This document shows, in pieces, positions 44,438 through 52,691 of a DNA stretch of 64,000 nt; positions within the stretch are counted from its first letter, which is position 1, and the number at the start of each line of letters is the position of its first letter. The position numbers and the translations under genes were made by a program. The stretch covers positions 1,426,001-1,490,000 of the forward strand of contig NZ_CP102292.1 in NCBI RefSeq assembly GCF_025152405.1. The letters run 5' to 3'. The notes under the pieces were generated by a model, which ran no database searches, had not been told where the DNA came from, and worked only from the letters and a program-made list of their open reading frames with translations. The stretch is from [Ruminococcus] lactaris ATCC 29176 (GTDB taxonomy: Bacteria > Bacillota > Clostridia > Lachnospirales > Lachnospiraceae).

Positions 44438-45130
44438 TTACTCTTTTCTCGGGTCAATGATCTTAACAGCATCGTCAACACGTCCATACTGTCCTTTTGC
44501 TTTTTCAAGAGCAACAGCAGGCTCGTCTCCGGCTTTGATGAAATCCATCATCTTGCCAAAGTTTACGAACTGATATCCGATGATCTCATCATCTTCATTC
44601 AGTGCGATTCCTGTTACATAACCATCTGTCATCTCAAGATAACGAGGTCCCTTTTTCAGTGTACCGTACATTGTACCAACCTGTGAACGAAGTCCTTTTC
44701 CAAGGTCTTCCAGTCCTGCTCCGATCGGAAGTCCGTCCTCTGAGAATGCACTCTGAGTTCTTCCGTAAACGATCTGAAGGAACAGTTCTCTCATAGCTGT
44801 ATTGATCGCATCACAGACAAGGTCTGTATTCAGTGCTTCAAGAAGTGTTCTTCCCGGAAGGATCTCAGAAGCCATAGCTGCGGAATGAGTCATTCCTGAA
44901 CATCCGATTGTCTCAACAAGTGCCTCCTGGATGATTCCGTCTTTTACGTTCAGTGTCAGCTTACAAGTACCCTGCTGTGGAGCACACCAGCCTACACCAT
45001 GCGTAAGTCCGGAGATATCTTTGATTTCTTTTGCCTTTACCCATTTAGCTTCTTCTGGAATTGGAGCTGCGCCATGGTTTACGCCCTGGGCTACCGGACA
45101 CATCATTTCTACTTCGTGTGAATAAATCAT
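44438..45130 (-). CDS. NifU/IscU-like iron-sulfur scaffold protein
   Basis: A 230-aa protein. Conserved cysteines lie in HGVGWCAPQQGTCKLTLNVK and ALVETIGCSGMTHSAAMASE, the arrangement seen in the NifU N-terminal-like proteins that accompany GGGtGRT. The start MIYSHEVEMMCPVAQGVNHG at 45130 has GGAG upstream. A longer frame reaching 45277 crosses a terminator-like leader and is rejected. It probably assembles or carries Fe-S clusters in the cytosol. It is first in a two-gene unit with GGGtGRT, behind a structured leader. Confidence 0.85.
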   Translation of the reverse strand: MIYSHEVEMMCPVAQGVNHGAAPIPEEAKWVKAKEIKDISGLTHGVGWCAPQQGTCKLTLNVKDGIIQEALVETIGCSGMTHSAAMASEILPGRTLLEALNTDLVCDAINTAMRELFLQIVYGRTQSAFSEDGLPIGAGLEDLGKGLRSQVGTMYGTLKKGPRYLEMTDGYVTGIALNEDDEIIGYQFVNFGKMMDFIKAGDEPAVALEKAKGQYGRVDDAVKIIDPRKE

Positions 45131-45188
45131 GTTAATACTCCTTTCAATATGTATGATTTTCTTCGTATACGGTACACTTTTTCGCACT

Positions 45189-45294
45189 AAAAAGGGCTCA
45201 GAGAACCCTTTCTTCCTATGCATGATACTCTTCCTGTTCACCGTGGCACACCTGTCTGCCCCGGATGCCTGTACCATAGAAAAAGGTGTGCCAC
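45189..45294 (-). promoter_or_regulatory. Structured leader with intrinsic terminator ahead of the NifU/GGGtGRT unit
   Basis: Read on minus: an 11-bp stem GTGGCACACCT/AGGTGTGCCAC (45284-45294 with 45243-45253) with a ~30-base G/C-rich loop. Then the hairpin AAAGGGTTC-TCT-GAGCCCTTT running into T's (45189-45211), about 60 bases before the start codon. That is the form of an attenuator or riboswitch expression platform. I cannot match it to a known class. A weak promoter (TTGACG at 45354-45359) would give a leader of ~200 bases. Confidence 0.45.
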
Positions 45295-45387
45295 CTGCCG
45301 CACACTTTTCTCATTGCACCATATGTATTTATTTTCGCACAATTTACCTCATTCGTCAATCATTACTTTGACAAGATTTTCACTAAG

Positions 45388-45418
45388 AAATGCCAGATTT
45401 TTTATAAATCTGACATTT
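45388..45418 (-). terminator. Terminator after the cinA-domain gene
   Basis: AAATGTCAGATTT pairs with AAATCTGGCATTT (one G-U pair) followed by TT-rich sequence on minus, just past the stop at 45426. Confidence 0.7.
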
Positions 45419-45425
45419 TCCACCC

Positions 45426-45944
45426 TTACTCTTCTGTAAGCAATCTTTCTTTTAATATTTCAAGTGCCGTTTCTACTGTATGCAGCCGGTTTTCCATCCG
45501 GTTTCCCGTAAACCGGCATTCTTTCACTGTAGTCTTTCCATTCAGATAACAGCCGATATAAACCAGTCCCACCGGTTTTTCCGCTGTTCCGCCTCCCGGA
45601 CCGGCAATCCCGGTGGCACTCAGTGCAGCTTCTGCTTTTGCTGCCCTTGCTGCCCCTTCTGCCATCTCCCGTGCAGTCTGTTCACTGACTGCTCCAAACT
45701 GCCCCAGAGTCTGATGTGAGACCCTCACCAGACGTTCTTTTGCCTCATTGGAATAAGTAACATATCCTTCATTCAGTACCTCCGATGCTCCGGCAACATT
45801 GACCAGAGTGCCTGCGATCATCCCACCGGTACAAGATTCTGCCGTCGTTATATGGAATCCTTTTTCTGCCAGAAGTTCAACCACAGTCTCTTCCAGCGTC
45901 TTTTCTCCTGCAGCCTGCTCCTTTAAATACCATTCCAGATACAT
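45426..45944 (-). CDS. CinA C-terminal domain protein (nicotinamide-nucleotide amidase)
   Basis: A 172-aa stand-alone CinA C-terminal domain (PncC type), which deamidates NMN to nicotinate mononucleotide in the pyridine nucleotide cycle. Motifs: TTAESCTGGMIAGTLVNVAG, the GYVTYSNEAKERL segment and AALSATGIAGPGGGTAEKPV. The N-terminal molybdopterin-binding-like half of full CinA is absent. It lies 3 bp after pgsA in the rimO-pgsA-cinA order typical of Firmicutes (where recA often follows; it does not here). Confidence 0.9.
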   Translation of the reverse strand: MYLEWYLKEQAAGEKTLEETVVELLAEKGFHITTAESCTGGMIAGTLVNVAGASEVLNEGYVTYSNEAKERLVRVSHQTLGQFGAVSEQTAREMAEGAARAAKAEAALSATGIAGPGGGTAEKPVGLVYIGCYLNGKTTVKECRFTGNRMENRLHTVETALEILKERLLTEE

Positions 45945-45947
45945 CTG

Positions 45948-46490
45948 TTACATGCCTCCCTGCGTCAGAACCTGTCTGTTCGTCCATACATAATCAATCA
46001 GTGAAATGATCGTCAGGGCAAGAGCCAGCCAGATCAGGATCTGTCCGATCAGATCAAAAGCTCCTCCAAGATCCGCGATCAGTACAATGATCATCGCCAT
46101 CTGAGATACGGTCTTAAATTTTCCCCAGTAATTTGCTGCGATCACAATTCCGTTGTCTGATGCAACCAGCCGGAATCCACTGATGATAAATTCTCTTGCA
46201 ATGATAACAATCACGATCGCTGTCGGCAGCTTTCCTGAAGGGATCAGGCAGATCATTGCGGAGCATACCAGCAGCTTATCTGCCAGCGGATCCATAAATT
46301 TTCCAAAATTCGTCACAAGATTATACTTTCTTGCAATCTTTCCGTCCAGCATATCTGTCAGACTTGCAATCACAAAAATTGCCAGAGCAATCCACTTATT
46401 TGCCGCCCCTCCTACGTCCGTCAGCATAAAAAACACAAAAAATGGTACCATGATCACCCGTAATACTGTCAGCTTATTTGGTAAATTCAT
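45948..46490 (-). CDS. pgsA: CDP-diacylglycerol-glycerol-3-phosphate 3-phosphatidyltransferase
   Basis: A 180-aa membrane enzyme that makes phosphatidylglycerophosphate, the first committed step to phosphatidylglycerol and cardiolipin. The CDP-alcohol transferase motif D-x2-DG-x2-AR-x8-G-x3-D-x3-D is seen in DMLDGKIARKYNLVTNFGKF and MDPLADK. It has about five membrane helices. The start overlaps the rimO stop by 4 bp, so the two are translationally coupled. Confidence 0.96.
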   Translation of the reverse strand: MNLPNKLTVLRVIMVPFFVFFMLTDVGGAANKWIALAIFVIASLTDMLDGKIARKYNLVTNFGKFMDPLADKLLVCSAMICLIPSGKLPTAIVIVIIAREFIISGFRLVASDNGIVIAANYWGKFKTVSQMAMIIVLIADLGGAFDLIGQILIWLALALTIISLIDYVWTNRQVLTQGGM

Positions 46491-47809
46491 AATAACTCTC
46501 CTATCAAATCATAATCCAAAGCACCTGTTACTTTTACTCTTGCGAAATCACCTGAAAGTAACTCTTCATCTGTATTGATAAAAATCAATCCGTCAACATT
46601 CGGAGCGTCTCTGTAAGTTCTTCCGACATATGCATTTTCATCAGCAACTTTTCCTTCGATCATAACCAGAACCTCTCTTCCGATCATGTCTTCCGCCTTG
46701 TCAAATGCGATCTCCTGCTGCAGTTCCATGATCTCTGCCTGCCGGTCTTCTTTTACTTCTTCTTCGATCTGCTCCGGCATTCCTGCTGCCGGTGTATCCT
46801 CTTCCGGCGAATAAGTAAAGACTCCCAGACGGTCAAACTCCATCTCGTCCACAAACTGCATCAGTTCTTCATGCTGTTCTGCGGTTTCTCCCGGGAATCC
46901 TGTGATCAGTGTTGTACGCAGACAGATATCAGGAATCTCACTTCTCAGCTTTTCCACTATATGAACCAGTTCCTGCTTCGTAGTCCTTCTGCCCATCCGC
47001 TTCAGAATCGTATCATTCGCATGCTGGATCGGAAGATCAAGATAATGGCAGACTTTCGGTTCTTCCTTCATCACCTGGATCAGTTCATCTGTAATCTCTT
47101 CCGGATAACAGTATAAAATACGGATCCATCGGATTCCGCTGATATTACACAATTCTTTGACCAGCTTATGCAGTGACTTTTCTCCATAAAGATCCTTTCC
47201 ATACAGCGTCGTCTCCTGTGCCACAAGGATCAGCTCTTTTACCCCCTGCTCTGCCAGTTCCCTGGCTTCATTCACAAGACGCTCCATCGGAACACTCCTA
47301 TAATTTCCTCTTACTTTTGGAATAATACAATATGTGCAATGCTTGTCACATCCCTCTGCGATCTTCAGATAGGCAAAATGTCCTCCGGTTGTAACAAGAC
47401 GCTTTGTCTCCGGCAGTGGCAGTGCATCAATATCCGAAAGGATCACTTCCTGATTTCCTTCAAGTGCTGCATCTACCGCATCCAGTATTTTATCATATGC
47501 CGTCGTTCCAAGTACTTCGTCTACTTCCGGTATTTCTTCCAGAATCTCATCTTTATAACGCTCTGCCATGCACCCCGTCACGATCAGTGCTTTTACTTTT
47601 CCTTCTTTTTTCAGTTCTGCCATCTCTAGGATATTCTGAATACTTTCTTCCTTGGCATCATGAATAAAGCAGCAGGTATTGATCACGATAATATCCGCTT
47701 CCTGCTCATCATCTGTCATCTCATATCCTTTGGATGCCAGTAATCCCAGCATAACCTCTGTATCAACCAGGTTTTTGTCGCATCCCAGAGAGATAAAAAG
47801 TATCTTCAT
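46487..47809 (-). CDS. rimO: Ribosomal protein S12 methylthiotransferase RimO
   Basis: A 440-aa radical-SAM enzyme that methylthiolates S12 Asp88. The N-terminal UPF0004 domain carries the auxiliary-cluster Cys in SLGCDKNLVDTE, NTCCFI and VTGCMAERY. The radical-SAM CxxxCxxC is in EGCDKHCTYCIIPKVRGNYR. The C-terminal TRAM domain is about 375-440. It is first in the rimO-pgsA-cinA unit. The 99 bp upstream contain the rpoZ terminator. Confidence 0.96.
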   Translation of the reverse strand: MKILFISLGCDKNLVDTEVMLGLLASKGYEMTDDEQEADIIVINTCCFIHDAKEESIQNILEMAELKKEGKVKALIVTGCMAERYKDEILEEIPEVDEVLGTTAYDKILDAVDAALEGNQEVILSDIDALPLPETKRLVTTGGHFAYLKIAEGCDKHCTYCIIPKVRGNYRSVPMERLVNEARELAEQGVKELILVAQETTLYGKDLYGEKSLHKLVKELCNISGIRWIRILYCYPEEITDELIQVMKEEPKVCHYLDLPIQHANDTILKRMGRRTTKQELVHIVEKLRSEIPDICLRTTLITGFPGETAEQHEELMQFVDEMEFDRLGVFTYSPEEDTPAAGMPEQIEEEVKEDRQAEIMELQQEIAFDKAEDMIGREVLVMIEGKVADENAYVGRTYRDAPNVDGLIFINTDEELLSGDFARVKVTGALDYDLIGELL

Positions 47810-47872
47810 ATAAATCTGTAACCTCCATGATGTATCTATTTTTTATTTTCACATCTGCGTTCTGCGTAAAAA

Positions 47873-47897
47873 GAGCAGATACATTTTTCGCATCTGC
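47873..47897 (-). terminator. Terminator after rpoZ
   Basis: GCAGATGC...GTATCTGC hairpin followed by TCTTTTT on the minus strand, 12 bases past the rpoZ stop. Confidence 0.8.
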
Positions 47898-47908
47898 CCC
47901 CGACCTTC

Positions 47909-48157
47909 TTACTCTTCTTCCTCCGCATTCTCAGCCATGATCTTTAATTTACCTTCATTCAGCTCTTCAATCGCTATTGAAAGTGGTTTATCTCCATTCT
48001 TAGCAGGAACTAATGGAAGCTCTCCGGCGATCAACTGTCTTGCTCTTTTGGATGTAGCCATTACGATAGAATAACGGCTGTTGACGATCTTGGATTCTCC
48101 CTCTTCAACGTCTTTGTTCACGACCTTCATCAGGTCTGTATAAGATGGATGCAGCAT
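47909..48157 (-). CDS. rpoZ: RNA polymerase omega subunit
   Basis: An 82-aa protein starting MLHPSYTDLMKVVNKDVEEG, with the conserved SRYSIVMATSKRARQLIAGE segment and an acidic C-terminus. It stabilises the beta' subunit. It starts 2 bp after gmk, the usual yicC-gmk-rpoZ order. Confidence 0.95.
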   Translation of the reverse strand: MLHPSYTDLMKVVNKDVEEGESKIVNSRYSIVMATSKRARQLIAGELPLVPAKNGDKPLSIAIEELNEGKLKIMAENAEEEE

Positions 48158-48159
48158 AT

Positions 48160-48795
48160 TTATTTTTCTCCTTTCAAACTGTTCAGATCTTCTTTGATCT
48201 TTTCCATAAATCCTGTATTTCTGGTACTACGGTGATGCTCGCCACGGATAATCTGATGAACCTCCTCCACACAGGTGTCCAGATCATCATTCACGATCAG
48301 ATAATCGTATTGATCCATTCCTTCTGCTTCTTCACAGGCACGATCCATTCTTGACTCGATCACATCCAGCGTCTCTGTTCCCCTTCCGACCAGACGGCTT
48401 CTCAGCTCTTGTGCTGTCGGCGGAGTGATGAATAAAAGCAACGTATCCGGGAAAGCCTTTTTTACTTTCAATGCCCCCTGAATCTCAATCTCCAGGATCA
48501 CATCCTTTCCGGATTCCAACTGCCTTTCTACATAATCACGCGGAGTGCCGTAGTAATTTTCCACATATTTAGCATACTCTATCAGTTCGCTGTTGGCAAT
48601 CATTTTTTCAAATTCCTCTTTTGAAATGAAAAAATACTCTTTCCCATCTGTCTCGCCTTCTCTTGGCTGCCTGGTGGTTGCCGAAATAGAAAGTGCATAA
48701 TTCTCAGGATATTTTTTCATAAGAGCTTTCATCAGAGTTCCTTTCCCTGAACCCGAAAATCCTGATACAACGATCAATATACCTTTTTTGTCCAT
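48160..48795 (-). CDS. gmk: Guanylate kinase
   Basis: A 211-aa kinase that converts GMP to GDP with ATP. The P-loop is SGFSGSGKGTLMKAL (about 12-26), then SISATTRQPREGETDGKEYF, the GMP-binding signature, and IEIQGALKVKKAFPDTLLLF. It lies between yicC (24 bp upstream) and rpoZ. The remA/DUF370 gene that often stands between yicC and gmk in Clostridia is not present here. Confidence 0.97.
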   Translation of the reverse strand: MDKKGILIVVSGFSGSGKGTLMKALMKKYPENYALSISATTRQPREGETDGKEYFFISKEEFEKMIANSELIEYAKYVENYYGTPRDYVERQLESGKDVILEIEIQGALKVKKAFPDTLLLFITPPTAQELRSRLVGRGTETLDVIESRMDRACEEAEGMDQYDYLIVNDDLDTCVEEVHQIIRGEHHRSTRNTGFMEKIKEDLNSLKGEK

Positions 48796-48819
48796 AATCC
48801 CGTTCCTCTTTTTCTCAAA

Positions 48820-49698
48820 CTACTCTATATTCTGGATCTGCTCCCTGATCTTCTCAATCTCAGTCTTCAGTTCGATTGCTAGATTCGATACTTCCAGATC
48901 ATTGGCTTTGGAAAGAATCGTATTCGCCTCACGGTTCATCTCCTGTGCAATAAAATCAAGTTTCCTTCCGATTCCTTCCTTTTCTTCCAAAGTCGACCTC
49001 ATATGCTGAATGTGGCTTTTCAGTCTCACTACCTCTTCATCGGTACAGATCTTATCTGCAAATAAAATTACCTCTGCTGCGATCCTGCTTTCATCGATCT
49101 GCACATCTTCCAGAAGCTCTTTCACCTTTGCCTCCAGCTTTGCACGATACTCTGCAACGATCTGCGGAGAACGCTCTTCCACTTTTCCTACCTGACATTC
49201 AAGATAAGACAGTTTTTCAAGAAGATCCTTTTTCAGATTCTCGCCTTCTGCTGTCCTGGTTTCAACAAACTGACGGAATGCTCCCTCTAATGCTTCTTTC
49301 AGTCCATTCCACAATTTATCCTCATCCTCTGCCTGCTCTTCCATTGTAAAAACTTCAGGGAAACGTGCAAGTGAAGATACACGGATATCATTCTCCAGAC
49401 CAAATTCTGTCTCCATCTGCTGAAGATACTTCAGATACTCTCCGGCAATTCCTGCATGATATCTGACAGAAACCTGGGACTGCGATGCATCTTCATAAGT
49501 AATAAAAATATCTACTTTCCCTCTGCTCGCATAAGATTTCAGCAGAGTACGGATCGATGTCTCAAAAAAATTCAGTTTCTTTGGCATACGGATATTTACA
49601 TCCAGATAACGGTGGTTCACACTTTTCAGTTCCACGGTAAACTTTCTGTTCTCCTTCTGAACCTCGCATCTGCCAAAACCGGTCATGCTTTTGATCAT
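48820..49698 (-). CDS. yicC: YicC/YloC-family endoribonuclease
   Basis: A 292-aa protein starting MIKSMTGFGRCEVQKENRKF, with the HRYLDVNIRMPKKL segment and C-terminal DUF1732 motif EEKEGIGRKLDFIAQEMNRE with ANTILSKANDLEVSN. Homologues form hexameric Mn-dependent endoribonucleases involved in RNA turnover. It heads the yicC-gmk-rpoZ unit and is divergent from rqcH, with a shared ~200-bp promoter region. Confidence 0.94.
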   Translation of the reverse strand: MIKSMTGFGRCEVQKENRKFTVELKSVNHRYLDVNIRMPKKLNFFETSIRTLLKSYASRGKVDIFITYEDASQSQVSVRYHAGIAGEYLKYLQQMETEFGLENDIRVSSLARFPEVFTMEEQAEDEDKLWNGLKEALEGAFRQFVETRTAEGENLKKDLLEKLSYLECQVGKVEERSPQIVAEYRAKLEAKVKELLEDVQIDESRIAAEVILFADKICTDEEVVRLKSHIQHMRSTLEEKEGIGRKLDFIAQEMNREANTILSKANDLEVSNLAIELKTEIEKIREQIQNIE

Positions 49699-49834
49699 AA
49701 TTATTCATCCTCTGTAATTCTCATTTTTCCCATAAAAGAAACGGTTTAAACGTCTCGTTCAAATCCGTCTGCCTTCATGTCTATAATCTTATTTATTATA
49801 CTCCTACTTTTCCTTATTGGTCAACAGGTCTTTT

Positions 49835-49863
49835 TTGAAGTTTTTCAGATTCTGTGCTATACT
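49835..49863 (+). promoter_or_regulatory. rqcH promoter
   Basis: TTGAAG (49835-49840), 17 bases, extended -10 TGCTATACT (TATACT 49858-49863). The transcript starts about 27 bases before the ATG at 49897, which argues against the longer in-frame reading from 49777. Confidence 0.75.
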
Positions 49864-49896
49864 GATTTCAGACTTATAAGAAATGAGGAATCTGAA

Positions 49897-51636
49897 ATGG
49901 CATTTGACGGAATCGTTGTCGCGAATCTCGCGTATGAATTAAAAGAAAAACTTATAAATGGAAGAATTTCCAAGATTGCACAGCCTGAGACAGATGAACT
50001 TCTTCTCACTGTGAAGTCAGCATCCGGGCAGTATCGTCTGCTGATTTCTGCCGATGCTTCTCTTCCGCTGCTTTATCTTACTGATACCAACAAGCCAAGT
50101 CCTATGACCGCACCTAATTTCTGCATGTTACTGCGAAAGCATATCAGTGGTGGCAGAATCGTCGACATTTATCAGCCGGGACTGGAACGGATCATTCACT
50201 TTAAGATTGAGCATCTGGACGAACTGGGTGATCTCTGCCGGAAGGAATTGATCATAGAGATCATGGGAAAGCACAGCAATATTATCTTTTGTTCAGAGGA
50301 CGGAAAGATCATTGACAGTATCAAGCACGTTTCCGCACAGATGAGTTCTGTACGTGAGGTTCTTCCCGGACGGGATTATTTTGTACCAGACACGATGTCC
50401 AAGGCAGATCCTCTGACCGTGTCCTTTGAAGAATTTTCCTCACATCTGACCAGGAAACCGATGCCTGTGTCAAAAGCAATCTATACAAGCTTTACCGGGA
50501 TCAGTCCGGTCACTGCAGAAGAGATCTGCTCTCTGGCAGAAATGGATTCCTCTATCGCCGCCAAAGAATATTCTGAGGATCTTCTGCTGCATCTTTACAC
50601 GCAGTTTTCTATTTATCTGTCTGCTGTAAAGGAGCATACTTTCACACCGGTTATTTATTTTAACGGATCAGAGCCAAAGGAATTTGCAGCACTCCCTCTG
50701 TCCCATTTTTCCAATTATATGCCGAAGGAGTTTTCTTCGATTTCACAGGTCCTTGAGACCTATTATGCAACCAGGAACCAGCTTACCCGTATCCGCCAGA
50801 AATCCGCAGATCTGCGTCATGTCGTACAGACTGCACTGGAACGGAACCGTAAAAAATACGATCTCCAACTCCGCCAGTTAAAAGATACCGAAAGCCGGGA
50901 TAAGTATAAGGTTTACGGGGAATTGATCAATACTTATGGATACAATGTTGCTCCCGGTGAAAAAAAACTGGAAGCTCTCAACTATTATACAAATGAAATA
51001 GTATCCATCCCGTTAGACCCCGTCAGGACACCGCAGGAAAATGCACAGCGGTATTTTGCAAAATACAATAAGCAGAAACGTACTTTTGAAGCACTGACGG
51101 TTCTTTGCAAAGAGACTGCCGAAGAGATCTCCTATCTCGAATCTGTACAGACTGCACTGGACATTGCCCTGACTGAGAATGATCTCGCTGAGATCAAAGA
51201 AGAACTGACCAATTCAGGATACATCCGCCGCAGATATACAAAAAAGAAAGTCAAAATAAAAAATAAACCGCTCCACTATATCTCCAGTGACGGTTTCCAT
51301 ATCTATGTCGGTAAAAATAATCTGCAGAATGACCAGCTCACTTTCCATTTTGCAGTTGGGAATGACTGGTGGTTCCATGCAAAGCAGGCTCCGGGTTCTC
51401 ACGTCATCGTCCGAACCAATGGAGCTGAACTGCCTGATACTACTTTTGAAGAAGCAGCACGGCTTGCTGCTTATTATTCCAGTATGCGTGGTTCTGACAA
51501 AGTAGAGATCGACTATGTTGAGAAGAAACAGGTCAAAAAGCCTGGTGGAGGCAAGCCCGGATTTGTCGTATATTATACGAATTATTCTATGGTCATCGAC
51601 AGCAACATCAGTCAGATCCGGCTATGTGCTGATTAA
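49897..51636 (+). CDS. rqcH: Ribosome-associated quality-control factor RqcH (NFACT protein)
   Basis: A 579-aa protein that binds stalled 50S subunits and recruits tRNA-Ala to add poly-Ala tails. It starts MAFDGIVVANLAYELKEKLI. The NFACT-N domain is about 1-180, with SPMTAPNFCMLLRKHISGGR and ERIIHFKIEHLDELG. Next come HhH and a long coiled coil (about 290-440) with NRKKYDLQLRQLKDTESRDK. The C-terminal NFACT-R domain contains DGFHIYVGKNNLQNDQLTF and the WWFHAKQAPGSHVIVRT motif. Older annotations call this family fibronectin-binding. The start is supported by the promoter position and GAGGAA site. Confidence 0.93.
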   Translation: MAFDGIVVANLAYELKEKLINGRISKIAQPETDELLLTVKSASGQYRLLISADASLPLLYLTDTNKPSPMTAPNFCMLLRKHISGGRIVDIYQPGLERIIHFKIEHLDELGDLCRKELIIEIMGKHSNIIFCSEDGKIIDSIKHVSAQMSSVREVLPGRDYFVPDTMSKADPLTVSFEEFSSHLTRKPMPVSKAIYTSFTGISPVTAEEICSLAEMDSSIAAKEYSEDLLLHLYTQFSIYLSAVKEHTFTPVIYFNGSEPKEFAALPLSHFSNYMPKEFSSISQVLETYYATRNQLTRIRQKSADLRHVVQTALERNRKKYDLQLRQLKDTESRDKYKVYGELINTYGYNVAPGEKKLEALNYYTNEIVSIPLDPVRTPQENAQRYFAKYNKQKRTFEALTVLCKETAEEISYLESVQTALDIALTENDLAEIKEELTNSGYIRRRYTKKKVKIKNKPLHYISSDGFHIYVGKNNLQNDQLTFHFAVGNDWWFHAKQAPGSHVIVRTNGAELPDTTFEEAARLAAYYSSMRGSDKVEIDYVEKKQVKKPGGGKPGFVVYYTNYSMVIDSNISQIRLCAD

Positions 51637-51715
51637 ATTTTTCAACCGGTTCTATACCGAGATTCTCCGATCTACCATCTGAAGAAGAACATATCCTGGC
51701 ATTTTTCTGCCATAT

Positions 51716-51770
51716 AAAAACCACAGAACAAAATTCCCGGTCTTTCTCCGGGTTCTGTTCTGTGGTTTTA
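51716..51770. terminator. Bidirectional terminator between rqcH and the lipoprotein gene
   Basis: AAAAACCACAGAACA pairs with TGTTCTGTGGTTTTA, with a CCCGG/CCGGG inner stem. T-runs occur on both strands at this convergent junction. Confidence 0.85.
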
Positions 51771-52691
51771 TTCTCCCGCTGCTTCTTTTACTTCCTCAGG
51801 AACTTCAATGGCATCCACCTGATCAAAATCTGTAAACTTCAGATCGATCGAATAAAGATTCACTTTGCTTGTCTCTCCATAGGATTCATAGAGTTCATTC
51901 AGGACATCACTCATATCCACCAGGATCCTTGCCGGCAGCATCTCATCTTTATAAATTTCAAAAATCACCGGGATTTTCAACTCCCTGATTGCATCTTCAT
52001 CCGGAAGTTCTACCAGGTGAAAAGCATTGACCATATCTTTTCCAAGAATGCCCATCAGCTCTGTTCCGGTCACATCCCCGTACATCTGATAACATTCTTT
52101 TCCATCTTCTTTCACAGTCTTCTTTGCAAGATGAAAAGATTCCATTGCTTTGCCTTCCTGCCTGAAAATATCACCGTCCACTCCAAGATGACTCTCGGAG
52201 CTGTCCCCTGTCGTTTCCTTCACCCAGCTATCATTGGTTCTGCTGTACGTTACCGCTTTTCCATCTTCCTGAACCTGATAGATCTCCAGGTCGGCTGAAA
52301 CCTGTGCATTCTTGATCTTTACTTTGGCGGTTCCCTTTGCATATCCGGCAGGTGGCTGTGTCGTATTCTCAAGATCCAGTGCCATATTGACATTTCTTAT
52401 GTCCAGCACATCTTCCATCTGGATCGCTACTTCAACATGATTTGCTGATGACGTGACGTTCTGCATATTTTCTTCCATGTCCGCCAGCAGCCTCTTCGGT
52501 GTCATCCTTCCGCTGCATCCTGCCAGCATCCCGGTCAGTACAAAGAGCAGCAGAATGGCTGCCACTTTGCACCTATATTCCTGTCTGCCTTCGCCTCTGT
52601 ATTCCAGTCTGCCCTCATACCCGGTCTTATATCTGCACTCCCTTTTATATCTTTTGCTGGATACTGGTATTTTTTTGTCTGTCATACTCAC
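51768..52691 (-). CDS. Predicted lipoprotein of unknown function
   Basis: A 307-aa protein. The lipobox LAGC (Cys59) follows the hydrophobic stretch VAAILLLFVLTGMLAGC. The preceding 41 residues are long and very basic (RYKRECRYKTGYEGRLEYRG), unusual for a lipoprotein signal. The mature part looks like a beta-rich DUF6612/LppX-type lipid-binding fold (VEVAIQMEDVLDIRNVNMAL). It is probably anchored to the outer face of the membrane. Its ATG overlaps the stop of the DUF815 ATPase by 4 bp, so co-translation is likely. A later start nearer the hydrophobic stretch is possible, but no ribosome site supports it clearly. Confidence 0.72.
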   Translation of the reverse strand: MSMTDKKIPVSSKRYKRECRYKTGYEGRLEYRGEGRQEYRCKVAAILLLFVLTGMLAGCSGRMTPKRLLADMEENMQNVTSSANHVEVAIQMEDVLDIRNVNMALDLENTTQPPAGYAKGTAKVKIKNAQVSADLEIYQVQEDGKAVTYSRTNDSWVKETTGDSSESHLGVDGDIFRQEGKAMESFHLAKKTVKEDGKECYQMYGDVTGTELMGILGKDMVNAFHLVELPDEDAIRELKIPVIFEIYKDEMLPARILVDMSDVLNELYESYGETSKVNLYSIDLKFTDFDQVDAIEVPEEVKEAAGE

